A stretch of 11,938 nucleotides of DNA, taken from NCBI GenBank assembly GCA_017631725.1, contig JAGBSS010000070.1, positions 1-11,938 on the forward strand, in the 5' to 3' direction. Under the pieces are notes generated by a model. It was given only the letters and a program-made list of their open reading frames with translations, made no database searches and was not told where the DNA came from. The position numbers and the translations under genes are program-made. Every line of letters begins with the position of its first letter. Position 1 is the stretch's first letter. The stretch is from Clostridia bacterium (GTDB taxonomy: Bacteria > Bacillota > Clostridia > Christensenellales > Borkfalkiaceae). This document shows, in pieces, positions 6,834 through 11,938 of this stretch.

Positions 6834-8012
6834 CTATTCCTTTATTTTACGTTCTTTAACAAATTCTGCAATTTTTTCCATTGCGCACATTAAATTTTTC
6901 ATTGAATATGCGTAAGAACATCTTATATAATCGTTGCCAAATTCCCCAAAAGCATTGCCGGGGACAACGGCTACTTGTTTTTCTTCTAAAAGTTTAAGAG
7001 CAAACTCTTCACCAGAAAGCCCCGTGTTTTTAACACAAGGGAATATGTAAAAAGCACCTTCTGGCATAAACACGTCTAACCCCATTTCTTTAAAGGATTT
7101 ATACATAAACCTTCTGCGTTTATCGTATTCTTCTCTCATAAGAGAAACAGAAGAATACCCATCTGCCTTACCTGTCTTAAGCCCCTGTTCTGCTGCGTAT
7201 TGAGAGAAAATTGGAGCGCAAATTATTGTGTATTGATGAATTTTTAAAAGTGCTGTCTTAACTTCTTTCGGAGCGCAAACGAAACCTACACGCCAACCTG
7301 TCATTGCAAAAGACTTGGAAAAACCACCAATGTATACAACTCTATCTTGCATTTCTTTAAAACTTGCAATAGAGCAATGTTTTTTGCCATAAGTAAGTTC
7401 TGCATAAATTTCATCGGAAATAACAAGTAAATCGTGTTTAATAATTATTGGAATAATTTTTTCTATATCTTCACGGTCCATAATTCCGCCCGTGGGGTTA
7501 TTTGGATAAGGGAAAATTAAAGCCTTGGTTTTATTGGTTATAACTTTTTCTAAATTTTCCGGCGTTAACTTAAACGCATTTTTACCATCGCAATAAACGG
7601 GAACGGCTTTTCCGCCTGAAAGTTCTACACAAGGCTTATATGAAACGTAGCTTGGGTCTGGAATTAAAATTTCATCTCCTTCATCTACAATTGCACGCAA
7701 AGTAATATCTATTGCTTCACTTGCACCAACGGTTATTACCGTGTCTTCAAAAGAGTAATTTACGTTAAAACTTGTTTTTAAATATTCGGAAATTTCTTTT
7801 CTTAAAGATACAAGCCCACTGTTAGAAGTATACTGCGTATAGCCCCTTTTAATAGTTTTAATACCTTCATCTCTAATTTCCCAAGGCGTAATAAAGTCAG
7901 GCTCGCCAACCCCAAGGGATATAACGTCCTTTCTTTCGGAAACTATGTCAAAAAACCTACGTATACCAGAAGGTTTTAAATCTTGTGCTTTTTTAGATAT
8001 AAAGTTTCTCAT
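6834..8012 (-). CDS. Class I/II PLP aminotransferase, AlaT-like
   Basis: A fold-type I aminotransferase of 392 residues that exchanges the amino group between an amino acid and a 2-oxo acid. Motifs: LGVGEPDF (33-40), the glycine-rich VGASEAID (95-102), PYPNNPTGG (168-176) with the cofactor-binding Asn172, SDEIYAEL (199-206), SKSFAMTGWRVG (232-243) with Schiff-base Lys233, and YIRCSYA (362-368) with Arg364 for the substrate carboxylate. The start overlaps the stop of the upstream Lrp/AsnC regulator in an ATGA, implying coupling. The same pair occurs in Bacillus subtilis as alaR-alaT (yugG-yugH), where the enzyme makes alanine. That role is therefore likely, but aspartate or aromatic substrates cannot be excluded, especially with tyrS next in the operon. 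Confidence 0.93.
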   Translation of the reverse strand: MRNFISKKAQDLKPSGIRRFFDIVSERKDVISLGVGEPDFITPWEIRDEGIKTIKRGYTQYTSNSGLVSLRKEISEYLKTSFNVNYSFEDTVITVGASEAIDITLRAIVDEGDEILIPDPSYVSYKPCVELSGGKAVPVYCDGKNAFKLTPENLEKVITNKTKALIFPYPNNPTGGIMDREDIEKIIPIIIKHDLLVISDEIYAELTYGKKHCSIASFKEMQDRVVYIGGFSKSFAMTGWRVGFVCAPKEVKTALLKIHQYTIICAPIFSQYAAEQGLKTGKADGYSSVSLMREEYDKRRRFMYKSFKEMGLDVFMPEGAFYIFPCVKNTGLSGEEFALKLLEEKQVAVVPGNAFGEFGNDYIRCSYAYSMKNLMCAMEKIAEFVKERKIKE

Positions 8013-8500
8013 GCCTGAACTAATTCTCTCTCAAAAAGGTCGCCTTTTTTAACAATTTGACCTTCAATTTTATATTTTTTAAGTATAAAGTGTGTTTGAA
8101 CACCGATAATTCCATCTATTACGCTTAATTTTTCTGAAACGAAAGCGGCAATATCGCCTAAATCTTTACCTTCTACAAAAACTGCAAGGTCGAAACCGCC
8201 ACTCATTAGATAAAGGCTTGTAACTTCTTTAAAGTGGTAAATTTCTTCTGCTGTAGAATCGAACCCCTTTAATTTTTGTGGAGCAACCTTAACTTCTATT
8301 AAAGCCTGAACAAGTTTATCTTCTAAGGCTTCTGTATCAATAATTGCAGAATATTTTACAATAACCCCATCGTTTTCCATTTCTTTAACGGCGTTTTTAA
8401 CGGCGGATTCTTCTACACCAAGCATTGCCGCAAGGTCAGAATAAGAATATTTTGCATTTTCAGTTAAAAGTTTGACTAAATCTTTCTTTAAGTTTTCCAT
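8009..8500 (-). CDS. Lrp/AsnC family transcriptional regulator, AlaR-like
   Basis: A 163-residue feast/famine regulator. An N-terminal winged helix-turn-helix spans about residues 12-50 (YSYSDLAAMLGVEESAVKNAVKEME), followed by the link GVIVKYSAIID. A RAM-type ligand-binding and oligomerisation domain spans about 65-145, with the VTSLYLMSGGFDLAVFV segment typical of Lrp proteins. The start is the ATG at 8500, with GGAGAAGG just upstream. The TTG at 8512 overlaps that ribosome binding site and is not used. It is fused by a 4-base overlap to the aminotransferase, as AlaR is to AlaT in B. subtilis. It probably controls its own operon in response to an amino acid, and perhaps the divergent small gene, whose -35 lies only 9 bases away. 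Confidence 0.93.
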   Translation of the reverse strand: MENLKKDLVKLLTENAKYSYSDLAAMLGVEESAVKNAVKEMENDGVIVKYSAIIDTEALEDKLVQALIEVKVAPQKLKGFDSTAEEIYHFKEVTSLYLMSGGFDLAVFVEGKDLGDIAAFVSEKLSVIDGIIGVQTHFILKKYKIEGQIVKKGDLFERELVQA

Positions 8501-8548
8501 AGCCTTCTCCAAAATAAAATTTTTCCAATATAATTTTATTATTTATAT

Positions 8549-8577
8549 ATTGTAAACCCCAAACGCTATTTTGTCAA
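8549..8577 (-). promoter_or_regulatory. Promoter of the alaR-like/aminotransferase/tyrS operon
   Basis: On the minus strand, TTGACA (8572-8577), a 17-base spacer and TACAAT (8549-8554). The start is near 8542, with a leader of about 42 bases before the ATG at 8500. That leaves no room for a T-box. Confidence 0.87.
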
Positions 8578-8586
8578 TAATTATTC

Positions 8587-8615
8587 TTGTCTTTTGCCTT
8601 TTCCCGTGATACAAT
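8587..8615 (+). promoter_or_regulatory. Divergent promoter, start at or next to an initiator ATG
   Basis: TTGTCT (8587-8592), a 17-base spacer and TACAAT (8610-8615), preceded by TG at 8607-8608 as in an extended -10. The expected transcription start (8621-8623) coincides with the ATG at 8622. The -35 is 9 bases from that of the leftward alaR promoter. Confidence 0.78.
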
Positions 8616-8621
8616 AATTGT

Positions 8622-8882
8622 ATGATTAGAATTTGGTTTAAGGTATTAAAAAAAGATAAAATTTTAAAGCAATACGTTTTTGAAAAACAGGGTGTTATAG
8701 ATTATTCGGAATTTTTCGAATACGTTAGAGAATCGTGTGAAAATTTAGATATTCCAACCCCAATTATAATTAAAACGCATCTTTTCCACTATGCTAAATA
8801 CAACACCTTAAAGTTCAGGAAAGACGATTTTGTTGAAAACGTAGATTTTGATTATTTAGTTTTAGAAAATTTGTTCTCATAG
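8622..8882 (+). CDS. Hypothetical 86-residue protein, apparently leaderless
   Basis: I do not know its function. The protein begins MIRIWFKVLKKDKILKQYVFE and is soluble-looking. Short beta-strand-like segments lie at both ends, and the middle has a charged stretch with two cysteine/aromatic-rich parts (FFEYVRESCENLDIPTPIIIK) and a C-terminal DFVENVDFDYLVLENL. It has no signal peptide and no membrane segment. Similar short proteins occur, to my recollection, in uncultured Clostridia as conserved hypotheticals. There is no ribosome binding site before the ATG, and the promoter -10 ends only six bases upstream, so the mRNA seems to start at the ATG itself. Support for coding comes from the well-placed promoter, the clean open frame and the spacing to the next gene. 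DUF378 follows 47 bases later. Confidence 0.7.
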   Translation: MIRIWFKVLKKDKILKQYVFEKQGVIDYSEFFEYVRESCENLDIPTPIIIKTHLFHYAKYNTLKFRKDDFVENVDFDYLVLENLFS

Positions 8883-8890
8883 TATAAAAA

Positions 8891-8924
8891 TCTCCCTTTA
8901 AAGCATACTAACCTTAAAGGGGGG
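8891..8924 (+). promoter_or_regulatory. Hairpin over the DUF378 ribosome binding site
   Basis: TCTCCCTTTAA (8891-8901) pairs with TTAAAGGGGGG (8914-8924) over 11 bp with two G-U pairs, around a 12-base loop. The right arm contains the purine-rich ribosome binding site of the gene starting at 8930, so the hairpin would hide it. There is no T-run, so it is not a terminator. A TATAAA at 8883-8888 might be a separate -10 with a poor -35. Confidence 0.5.
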
Positions 8925-8929
8925 AAATT

Positions 8930-9142
8930 ATGAAATTTGCTAATTTTATAGCTTTTAGCCTTGTTTTAATAGGCGCACTCGTTTGGGGAATTATTGGTAT
9001 TTTTAACTTTAATCTCGTTGCCGCAATTTTCGGCGGTTCGAGTGCTGTAATTTCCAGAATTATATATTCACTTGTCGGCGTTGCCGCTATTTGGATGTTT
9101 TTTTACTGGATTATCTATAGGCCTTTTACAAAGGCTGTATAA
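8930..9142 (+). CDS. DUF378 family small membrane protein
   Basis: A 70-residue protein with two membrane helices at about 5-26 and 40-63. It matches the DUF378 (YuzA-like) pattern: a first helix VLIGALVWGIIGIFNFNLVAAIFG, then a turn with SSAVISRIIYSLVG and a second helix rich in aromatics. Its function is unknown; it is a common small inner-membrane protein of Bacillota. The ATG is preceded by AAAGGGGGGAAATT, a strong ribosome binding site that is nevertheless the right arm of a hairpin. It is probably read from the promoter of the 86-residue gene upstream and ends at a strong terminator. Confidence 0.88.
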   Translation: MKFANFIAFSLVLIGALVWGIIGIFNFNLVAAIFGGSSAVISRIIYSLVGVAAIWMFFYWIIYRPFTKAV

Positions 9143-9145
9143 AAT

Positions 9146-9174
9146 AAAAAGTCCGCTTTTGCGGACTTTTTTTT
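9146..9174. terminator. Bidirectional terminator between DUF378 and queT
   Basis: GTCCGC (9151-9156), loop TTTT, GCGGAC (9161-9166), extended by A/T pairing. There are eight T on the right and five A on the left. The queT stop codon (9173-9175) overlaps the T-run, so one hairpin serves both convergent genes. Confidence 0.92.
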
Positions 9175-9682
9175 ATCTGAAAAATTCTACACCTTTTTTT
9201 CTTAACCTTTTTATAGATAAGGTTAGCCCCGTTCCTAAAAGATAAATGGAAACAACCTGCCCTGCTAAAACAAGTAAAACGGAAATAATATACCCATAAG
9301 AAATATGTCCGTAGCAAAATTTCCACACTAACGGAAGCAAAAATGCGTTAAGCAAACAAGGGAAAAGTCCACCGACAAAAATTTTTAAAGACGTCTTTTT
9401 TATTTTCCTACAAACTATGTGTGTTAAAAGTGCCGCAAAAAAAGTTATTAAACTGCCAAAAACCACGTCTAATATAGCAGTTCCCGTTATCAAGTTTACT
9501 GCCATACAACCAACAAAAAGCCCAATAGAACTTTCTATAAAAAACAATGGTAAAAGTGTTAAACACTCCCCTATTCTAATTTGTATTGCCCCCGATGCCA
9601 CAGGAAAGGCAAGAAGAGATAAGCAAGCGTAAAGGGCGGCTATAATTGCCGTTCTACATATTCTTTTAGTATTTTTTTTCAT
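9173..9682 (-). CDS. queT: QueT family queuosine-precursor transporter (ECF S component)
   Basis: The substrate-binding membrane subunit of an energy-coupling-factor transporter for a queuosine precursor such as preQ1. It would dock to a shared EcfA/A'/T module that is not in this window. The 169 residues have about five or six membrane helices. The family pattern is visible: AALYACLSLLAFPVASGAIQ, the conserved QIRIGECLTLLP (34-45), GLFVGCMAVNLI (54-65), and DVVFGSLITFFAALLTH (72-88). The start is ATG 9680-9682, with AAAGGGGG eight bases upstream embedded in a terminator-like hairpin. It is a single gene convergent with DUF378. Its leader resembles a preQ1 riboswitch, which agrees with the proposed substrate. 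Confidence 0.9.
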   Translation of the reverse strand: MKKNTKRICRTAIIAALYACLSLLAFPVASGAIQIRIGECLTLLPLFFIESSIGLFVGCMAVNLITGTAILDVVFGSLITFFAALLTHIVCRKIKKTSLKIFVGGLFPCLLNAFLLPLVWKFCYGHISYGYIISVLLVLAGQVVSIYLLGTGLTLSIKRLRKKGVEFFR

Positions 9683-9710
9683 AAAAAAACCCCCTTTCGC
9701 CGAAAGAGAG
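9683..9710 (-). terminator. Terminator/ribosome-binding-site-hiding hairpin before queT
   Basis: On the minus strand, CTCTCTTTC (9710-9702) pairs with GAAAGGGGG (9698-9690) over 9 bp, including two G-U pairs, across a GGC loop. Seven T (9689-9683) then run directly into the ATG. The right arm is also the queT ribosome binding site, so the hairpin could stop transcription and block translation. An alternative stem uses CCGAAGGG (9722-9715) with the left arm, TTTCGG included. Confidence 0.7.
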
Positions 9711-9717
9711 AATTCCC

Positions 9718-9753
9718 TTCGGTTGTTTTAGAAGTGTTGTCCGAAAACCTTCG
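9718..9753 (-). promoter_or_regulatory. Candidate preQ1-I-like riboswitch aptamer in the queT leader
   Basis: The minus-strand leader can form an H-type pseudoknot. P1 is GAAG (9752-9749) with CTTC (9734-9731). P2 is TTCGG (9745-9741), in the loop, with CCGAA (9722-9718), after an A-rich linker TAAAACAA (9730-9723). Size, topology and A-rich tail are those of preQ1 class I riboswitches, which regulate queuosine genes including transporters. P2 formation would use up CCGAA and leave the terminator hairpin at 9683-9710 free to form, giving an OFF switch. P1 is only 4 bp, and I cannot place the ligand-contacting cytosine confidently, so class membership is an inference from structure plus context. 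Confidence 0.6.
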
Positions 9754-9764
9754 ATTTTTTTTCT

Positions 9765-9793
9765 ATTATATAATTAAATTATTGTTTTTGCAA
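9765..9793 (-). promoter_or_regulatory. Promoter of queT
   Basis: On the minus strand, TTGCAA (9788-9793), a 17-base spacer and TATAAT (9765-9770). The start is expected near 9758, a few bases before the first arm of the candidate aptamer. This gives a leader of about 76 bases, just long enough for aptamer plus terminator. Confidence 0.82.
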
Positions 9794-9843
9794 GTATATT
9801 TTTAACTTTTACACTTTTAACACCTTTTTATTTTTAAAACCTA

Positions 9844-9871
9844 TTGACATTTTTCGACAATAGTATAAAAT
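9844..9871 (+). promoter_or_regulatory. Promoter of the NhaC-family gene
   Basis: TTGACA (9844-9849), a 16-base spacer and TAAAAT (9866-9871). An alternative pair, TCGACA (9854-9859) with TATACT (9877-9882) and a 17-base spacer, overlaps it. The -10 region of either lies within an 11-bp perfect inverted repeat. Confidence 0.7.
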
Positions 9872-9885
9872 GAATTTATACTATT
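9859..9885. repeat. Perfect 11-bp inverted repeat, operator candidate
   Basis: AATAGTATAAA (9859-9869) and TTTATACTATT (9875-9885) are exact reverse complements separated by five bases. The palindrome covers the -10 region and transcription start of the NhaC gene. That is the position for a dimeric repressor site. The low complexity of AT-rich DNA makes chance a real alternative. Confidence 0.55.
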
Positions 9886-9906
9886 TTTTACCTACAAGGA
9901 GTAATT

Positions 9907-11634
9907 ATGGGAGAAATGTTAGGGGTAAAGAAATTCTTTACCAAAAAACGCCTTGCCGTTTTAATTGCAGGCGTGTGTATTATTGGGCTTTTAATAGCCG
10001 CAATGGCATCTGGGCTTTTAGCCAAACTTATAACTTGTCCTACTTGCGATGGAACGGGTTTATGGTTAAATGGTGAATGTATAACTTGCGAAGGTGCTCT
10101 CGTTCACAAAGGTTCTTTTTGGGCTTTACTTCCACCAATTATAGCAATAGGTTTAGCGCTTATCACTAAAGAAGTGTTTAGTTCTCTTTTTATTGGTATA
10201 ATTTCAGGTAGTATTCTTGCTGCTTACACAAGGTCTGCTTCTGTTGGCGGCGTTTTAAAAGGAACTATCGATATTGCCATTAACGAAGGTTTAATTAATG
10301 CTGTTTCCGGCACGGCTGGTATCTTTGTATTTTTAATTGAACTTGGTATTATAGTTTGTATTATCAATAAAGCAGGTGGCAGTAGGGCGTTCGGCGAATG
10401 GGCAAAAACTCACATTAAAACCAAAGTTGGCGCTGCTCTTTGCACTTTCTTTTTAGGAATTTTAATTTTTATTGACGACTATTTTAACTGCTTAACGGTT
10501 GGCTCTGTAATGCGCCCTGTTACCGACAAACACAAAATTAGCCGTGCTAAACTTGCTTATTTAATAGACGCAACGGCTGCTCCTATTTGTATGATAGCCC
10601 CAATTTCTTCTTGGGCGGCGGCAGTTAACCAATACGTTGCCGGTGGCGATGGTTTTACCTTCTTCTGTATGGCAATACCATTTAACTTCTATTCAATTTT
10701 AACACTTGTGTTTATTATTTCCTTAACACTCTTAAAATTCGACTTTGGCCCTATGAAACGCCACGAATTAAACGCATTAAACGGCGACCTTTTCAGCGGA
10801 AACCAAGTTAAAGATAACTCTGGCGAACCTGCATCTAAAGGTAGAGTGTTTGACCTTATTGCCCCAATTGTTATATTGATTGTCACTTGTATTGCATCTT
10901 TATTTATTACCGGTTACGATGCAGAACACAACACAATTATTTCTGCAATTGGTAACACCGATGCAACTGTTGCTCTTCCTTGGGGCGGTCTTATCTCCCT
11001 TGTAATTTTAATAATTTATATGGGTATAAGAAAACTTGTTTCCTTTAAAGAATCTATGGAAGCAATTCCAAAAGGCTTTATGGCAATGGTTCCTGCAATT
11101 TTAATTCTAACCTTTGCAACTGCCCTTAAAAACGTAACGGGCGAACTTGGCGCTGCTTATTACGTTGGCGACCTTATGAAGGGTGCTGCAGGTAGCCTTT
11201 ATGGTTTCTTACCAGCAATTATTTTCTTGGTTGCTTGTGTTCTTTCATTTGCAACGGGTACAAGCTGGGGAACGTTTGGTATACTTATTCCTATAGTTAC
11301 CGCTATGTTTGAACCGGGTAGTCCTATTATGATTATTTCAATGTCCGCTTGTCTTGCCGGTGCAGTTTGTGGCGACCACTGTTCACCAATTTCCGACACG
11401 ACCATTATGAGTAGTGCAGGTGCAGAGTGCGAACACTTAAACCACGTTTCCACTCAATTACCTTATTCACTATTTGTTGCAGGCATTTCCTTTGTTTGTT
11501 TCTTAATTGCAGGCTTTATTCAAAAAGCATATATAATGCTTCCATTAAGTATTGCAATTATGATTGGTGCAATTATTGCTACAAAGTTTATCGTTAAAAA
11601 GATAGAAAGCAAAAAAGCTAAATTACAAGAATAA
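9907..11634 (+). CDS. NhaC-family Na+/H+ antiporter with N-terminal CxxC extension
   Basis: A secondary transporter of the NhaC/COG1757 family in the cytoplasmic membrane, with 575 residues and about 12-13 helices. The family core starts at about residue 71 (FWALLPPIIAIGLALITKEV). It contains IFIDDYFNCLTVGSVMRPVTDKH (about 196-218), TAAPICMIAPISSWA, GTSWGTFGILIPI near the end, and GDHCSPISDTTIMSSAGA, all typical of NhaC proteins. Before the core lies an extension: a basic start, a hydrophobic helix (about 16-38), then CPTCDGTG (44-51) and CITCEG (58-63), a DnaJ-like pair of CxxC motifs. Start ATG 9907 has AAGGAG at five bases. The substrate could be Na+/H+ or, as in some relatives, a carboxylate/Na+ exchange; sequence does not decide. 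The gene is monocistronic, with its own promoter and terminator. Confidence 0.92.
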   Translation: MGEMLGVKKFFTKKRLAVLIAGVCIIGLLIAAMASGLLAKLITCPTCDGTGLWLNGECITCEGALVHKGSFWALLPPIIAIGLALITKEVFSSLFIGIISGSILAAYTRSASVGGVLKGTIDIAINEGLINAVSGTAGIFVFLIELGIIVCIINKAGGSRAFGEWAKTHIKTKVGAALCTFFLGILIFIDDYFNCLTVGSVMRPVTDKHKISRAKLAYLIDATAAPICMIAPISSWAAAVNQYVAGGDGFTFFCMAIPFNFYSILTLVFIISLTLLKFDFGPMKRHELNALNGDLFSGNQVKDNSGEPASKGRVFDLIAPIVILIVTCIASLFITGYDAEHNTIISAIGNTDATVALPWGGLISLVILIIYMGIRKLVSFKESMEAIPKGFMAMVPAILILTFATALKNVTGELGAAYYVGDLMKGAAGSLYGFLPAIIFLVACVLSFATGTSWGTFGILIPIVTAMFEPGSPIMIISMSACLAGAVCGDHCSPISDTTIMSSAGAECEHLNHVSTQLPYSLFVAGISFVCFLIAGFIQKAYIMLPLSIAIMIGAIIATKFIVKKIESKKAKLQE

Positions 11635-11648
11635 AATTTTAAAAAAAT

Positions 11649-11685
11649 AAAAGGCGTTGCTATTTTTTAGCAACGCCTTTTTTTT
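11649..11685. terminator. Bidirectional terminator after the NhaC-family gene
   Basis: AAGGCGTTGCT (11651-11661) pairs with AGCAACGCCTT (11669-11679) over 11 bp, extended by flanking A-T pairs, with eight T to 11685 and an A-rich left flank. It also follows the stop of the leftward coat gene (11684-11686). Confidence 0.93.
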
Positions 11686-11938
11686 AACTTAATTGTGATT
11701 TTACTTTTAAAAATTTATTTTTTTGTTCTGATAAAACGGTTTCTTCTGCAGACTGAACTTTGTAATAACCACCTTCGGTCATTGCTAAAAACACGCTCAT
11801 TTGGTCTCCTGCAGTTTCGGTTAAATGAGTTTTTGTCATACTTCTAAATCCCCTGCTTGCACCTTCAGTCATTGCAGTTGCATAAAGTTTAACCATTGTC
11901 TTTTCTAAATTTAACATATCTTGAAGTGAATCTTTTTC
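11684..11938 (-). CDS. CotF-like spore coat protein, 5' end beyond window edge
   Basis: The open frame continues past the right edge. The visible 84 residues begin EKDSLQDMLNLEKTMVKLY, followed by an acidic/hydroxyl helix (ATAMTEGASRGFRSMTKTH), then DQMSVFLAMTEGGYYKV and a Lys/Glu-rich C-terminus. This is the Coat_F (COG5577) helical-bundle pattern: a 'DLLxxEK' start, 'LYxxAxTE' in the first helix and 'M...GYY' before the last. Most family members of this type are about 90 residues, so only a few N-terminal residues are probably missing. The ATG at 11915-11917 is internal. CotF-type proteins are found in the spore coat of Bacillota, which suggests a spore-forming lineage, though such genes also persist in relatives not known to sporulate. 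Confidence 0.82.
   Translation of the reverse strand, partial: EKDSLQDMLNLEKTMVKLYATAMTEGASRGFRSMTKTHLTETAGDQMSVFLAMTEGGYYKVQSAEETVLSEQKNKFLKVKSQLS

Noticed and set aside
8501..8512. TTG start for the Lrp/AsnC regulator
   Set aside because: The TTG overlaps the GGAGAAGG ribosome binding site that is correctly spaced for the ATG at 8500.
9794..9843. AT-rich gap between the queT and NhaC promoters
   Set aside because: I looked for an extra gene, repeat or RNA on both strands and saw only low-complexity T-rich sequence.
9870..10076. Rightward frame of 68 codons starting before the NhaC gene
   Set aside because: It starts inside the palindrome/promoter, overlaps the well-supported NhaC frame and has no ribosome binding site.

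Overview
This is an AT-rich window with short intergenic gaps and near-consensus sigma-A promoters (TTGACA or close, 16-17 bp spacers, TATAAT, TACAAT or TAAAAT). It has strong AGGAG-type ribosome binding sites and compact hairpin plus T-run terminators. The gene content fits a low-GC Bacillota of class Clostridia: a greA-lysS pair, a yaaO-like decarboxylase beside tmk (as in Bacillus subtilis), an AlaR/AlaT-like regulator-aminotransferase pair, DUF1540 and DUF378 small proteins, QueT, and a CotF-type spore coat protein at the right edge. An uncultured gut clostridial lineage is my guess. There are no tRNA or rRNA genes, insertion sequences or CRISPR arrays. No gene-free stretch exceeds 300 bases.

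Layout. (1) Positions 1-4680 are a leftward operon read from one strong promoter at 4652-4680: greA, lysS, an unrecognised membrane-anchored protein, a yaaO-like PLP decarboxylase, and tmk, which runs off the left edge. Junctions are overlaps or gaps of a few bases. (2) 4680-5120 is a regulatory island. It holds a leftward 48-residue, 10-cysteine DUF1540 minigene with its terminator, an orphan rightward promoter that runs into that terminator, and the rightward rplI promoter. (3) rplI (ribosomal protein bL9) converges on a second leftward operon, alaR-like, alaT-like aminotransferase and tyrS, sharing a bidirectional terminator. (4) A divergent promoter pair at 8549-8615 drives the alaR operon leftward and an 86-residue conserved-looking hypothetical gene rightward. 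That gene appears to be leaderless and is followed by a DUF378 membrane protein whose ribosome binding site sits in a hairpin. (5) queT, a leftward queuosine-precursor transporter S component, has a short leader that looks like a preQ1 class I-type riboswitch with a terminator/anti-terminator choice. (6) A rightward NhaC-family antiporter has an N-terminal extension with a DnaJ-like double CxxC motif, and an 11-bp perfect inverted repeat over its promoter. (7) A leftward CotF-like spore coat gene is cut by the right edge.

Most genes are core or housekeeping: translation, transcription elongation, dTMP synthesis and amino-acid metabolism. The main points of interest are the queT leader, the cysteine motif and operator-like palindrome of the NhaC gene, the leaderless small gene, the cysteine-rich minigene, the possible small RNA and the unrecognised protein inside the greA-lysS operon. 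I did not find an evident new multigene system such as a defence island or biosynthetic cluster.
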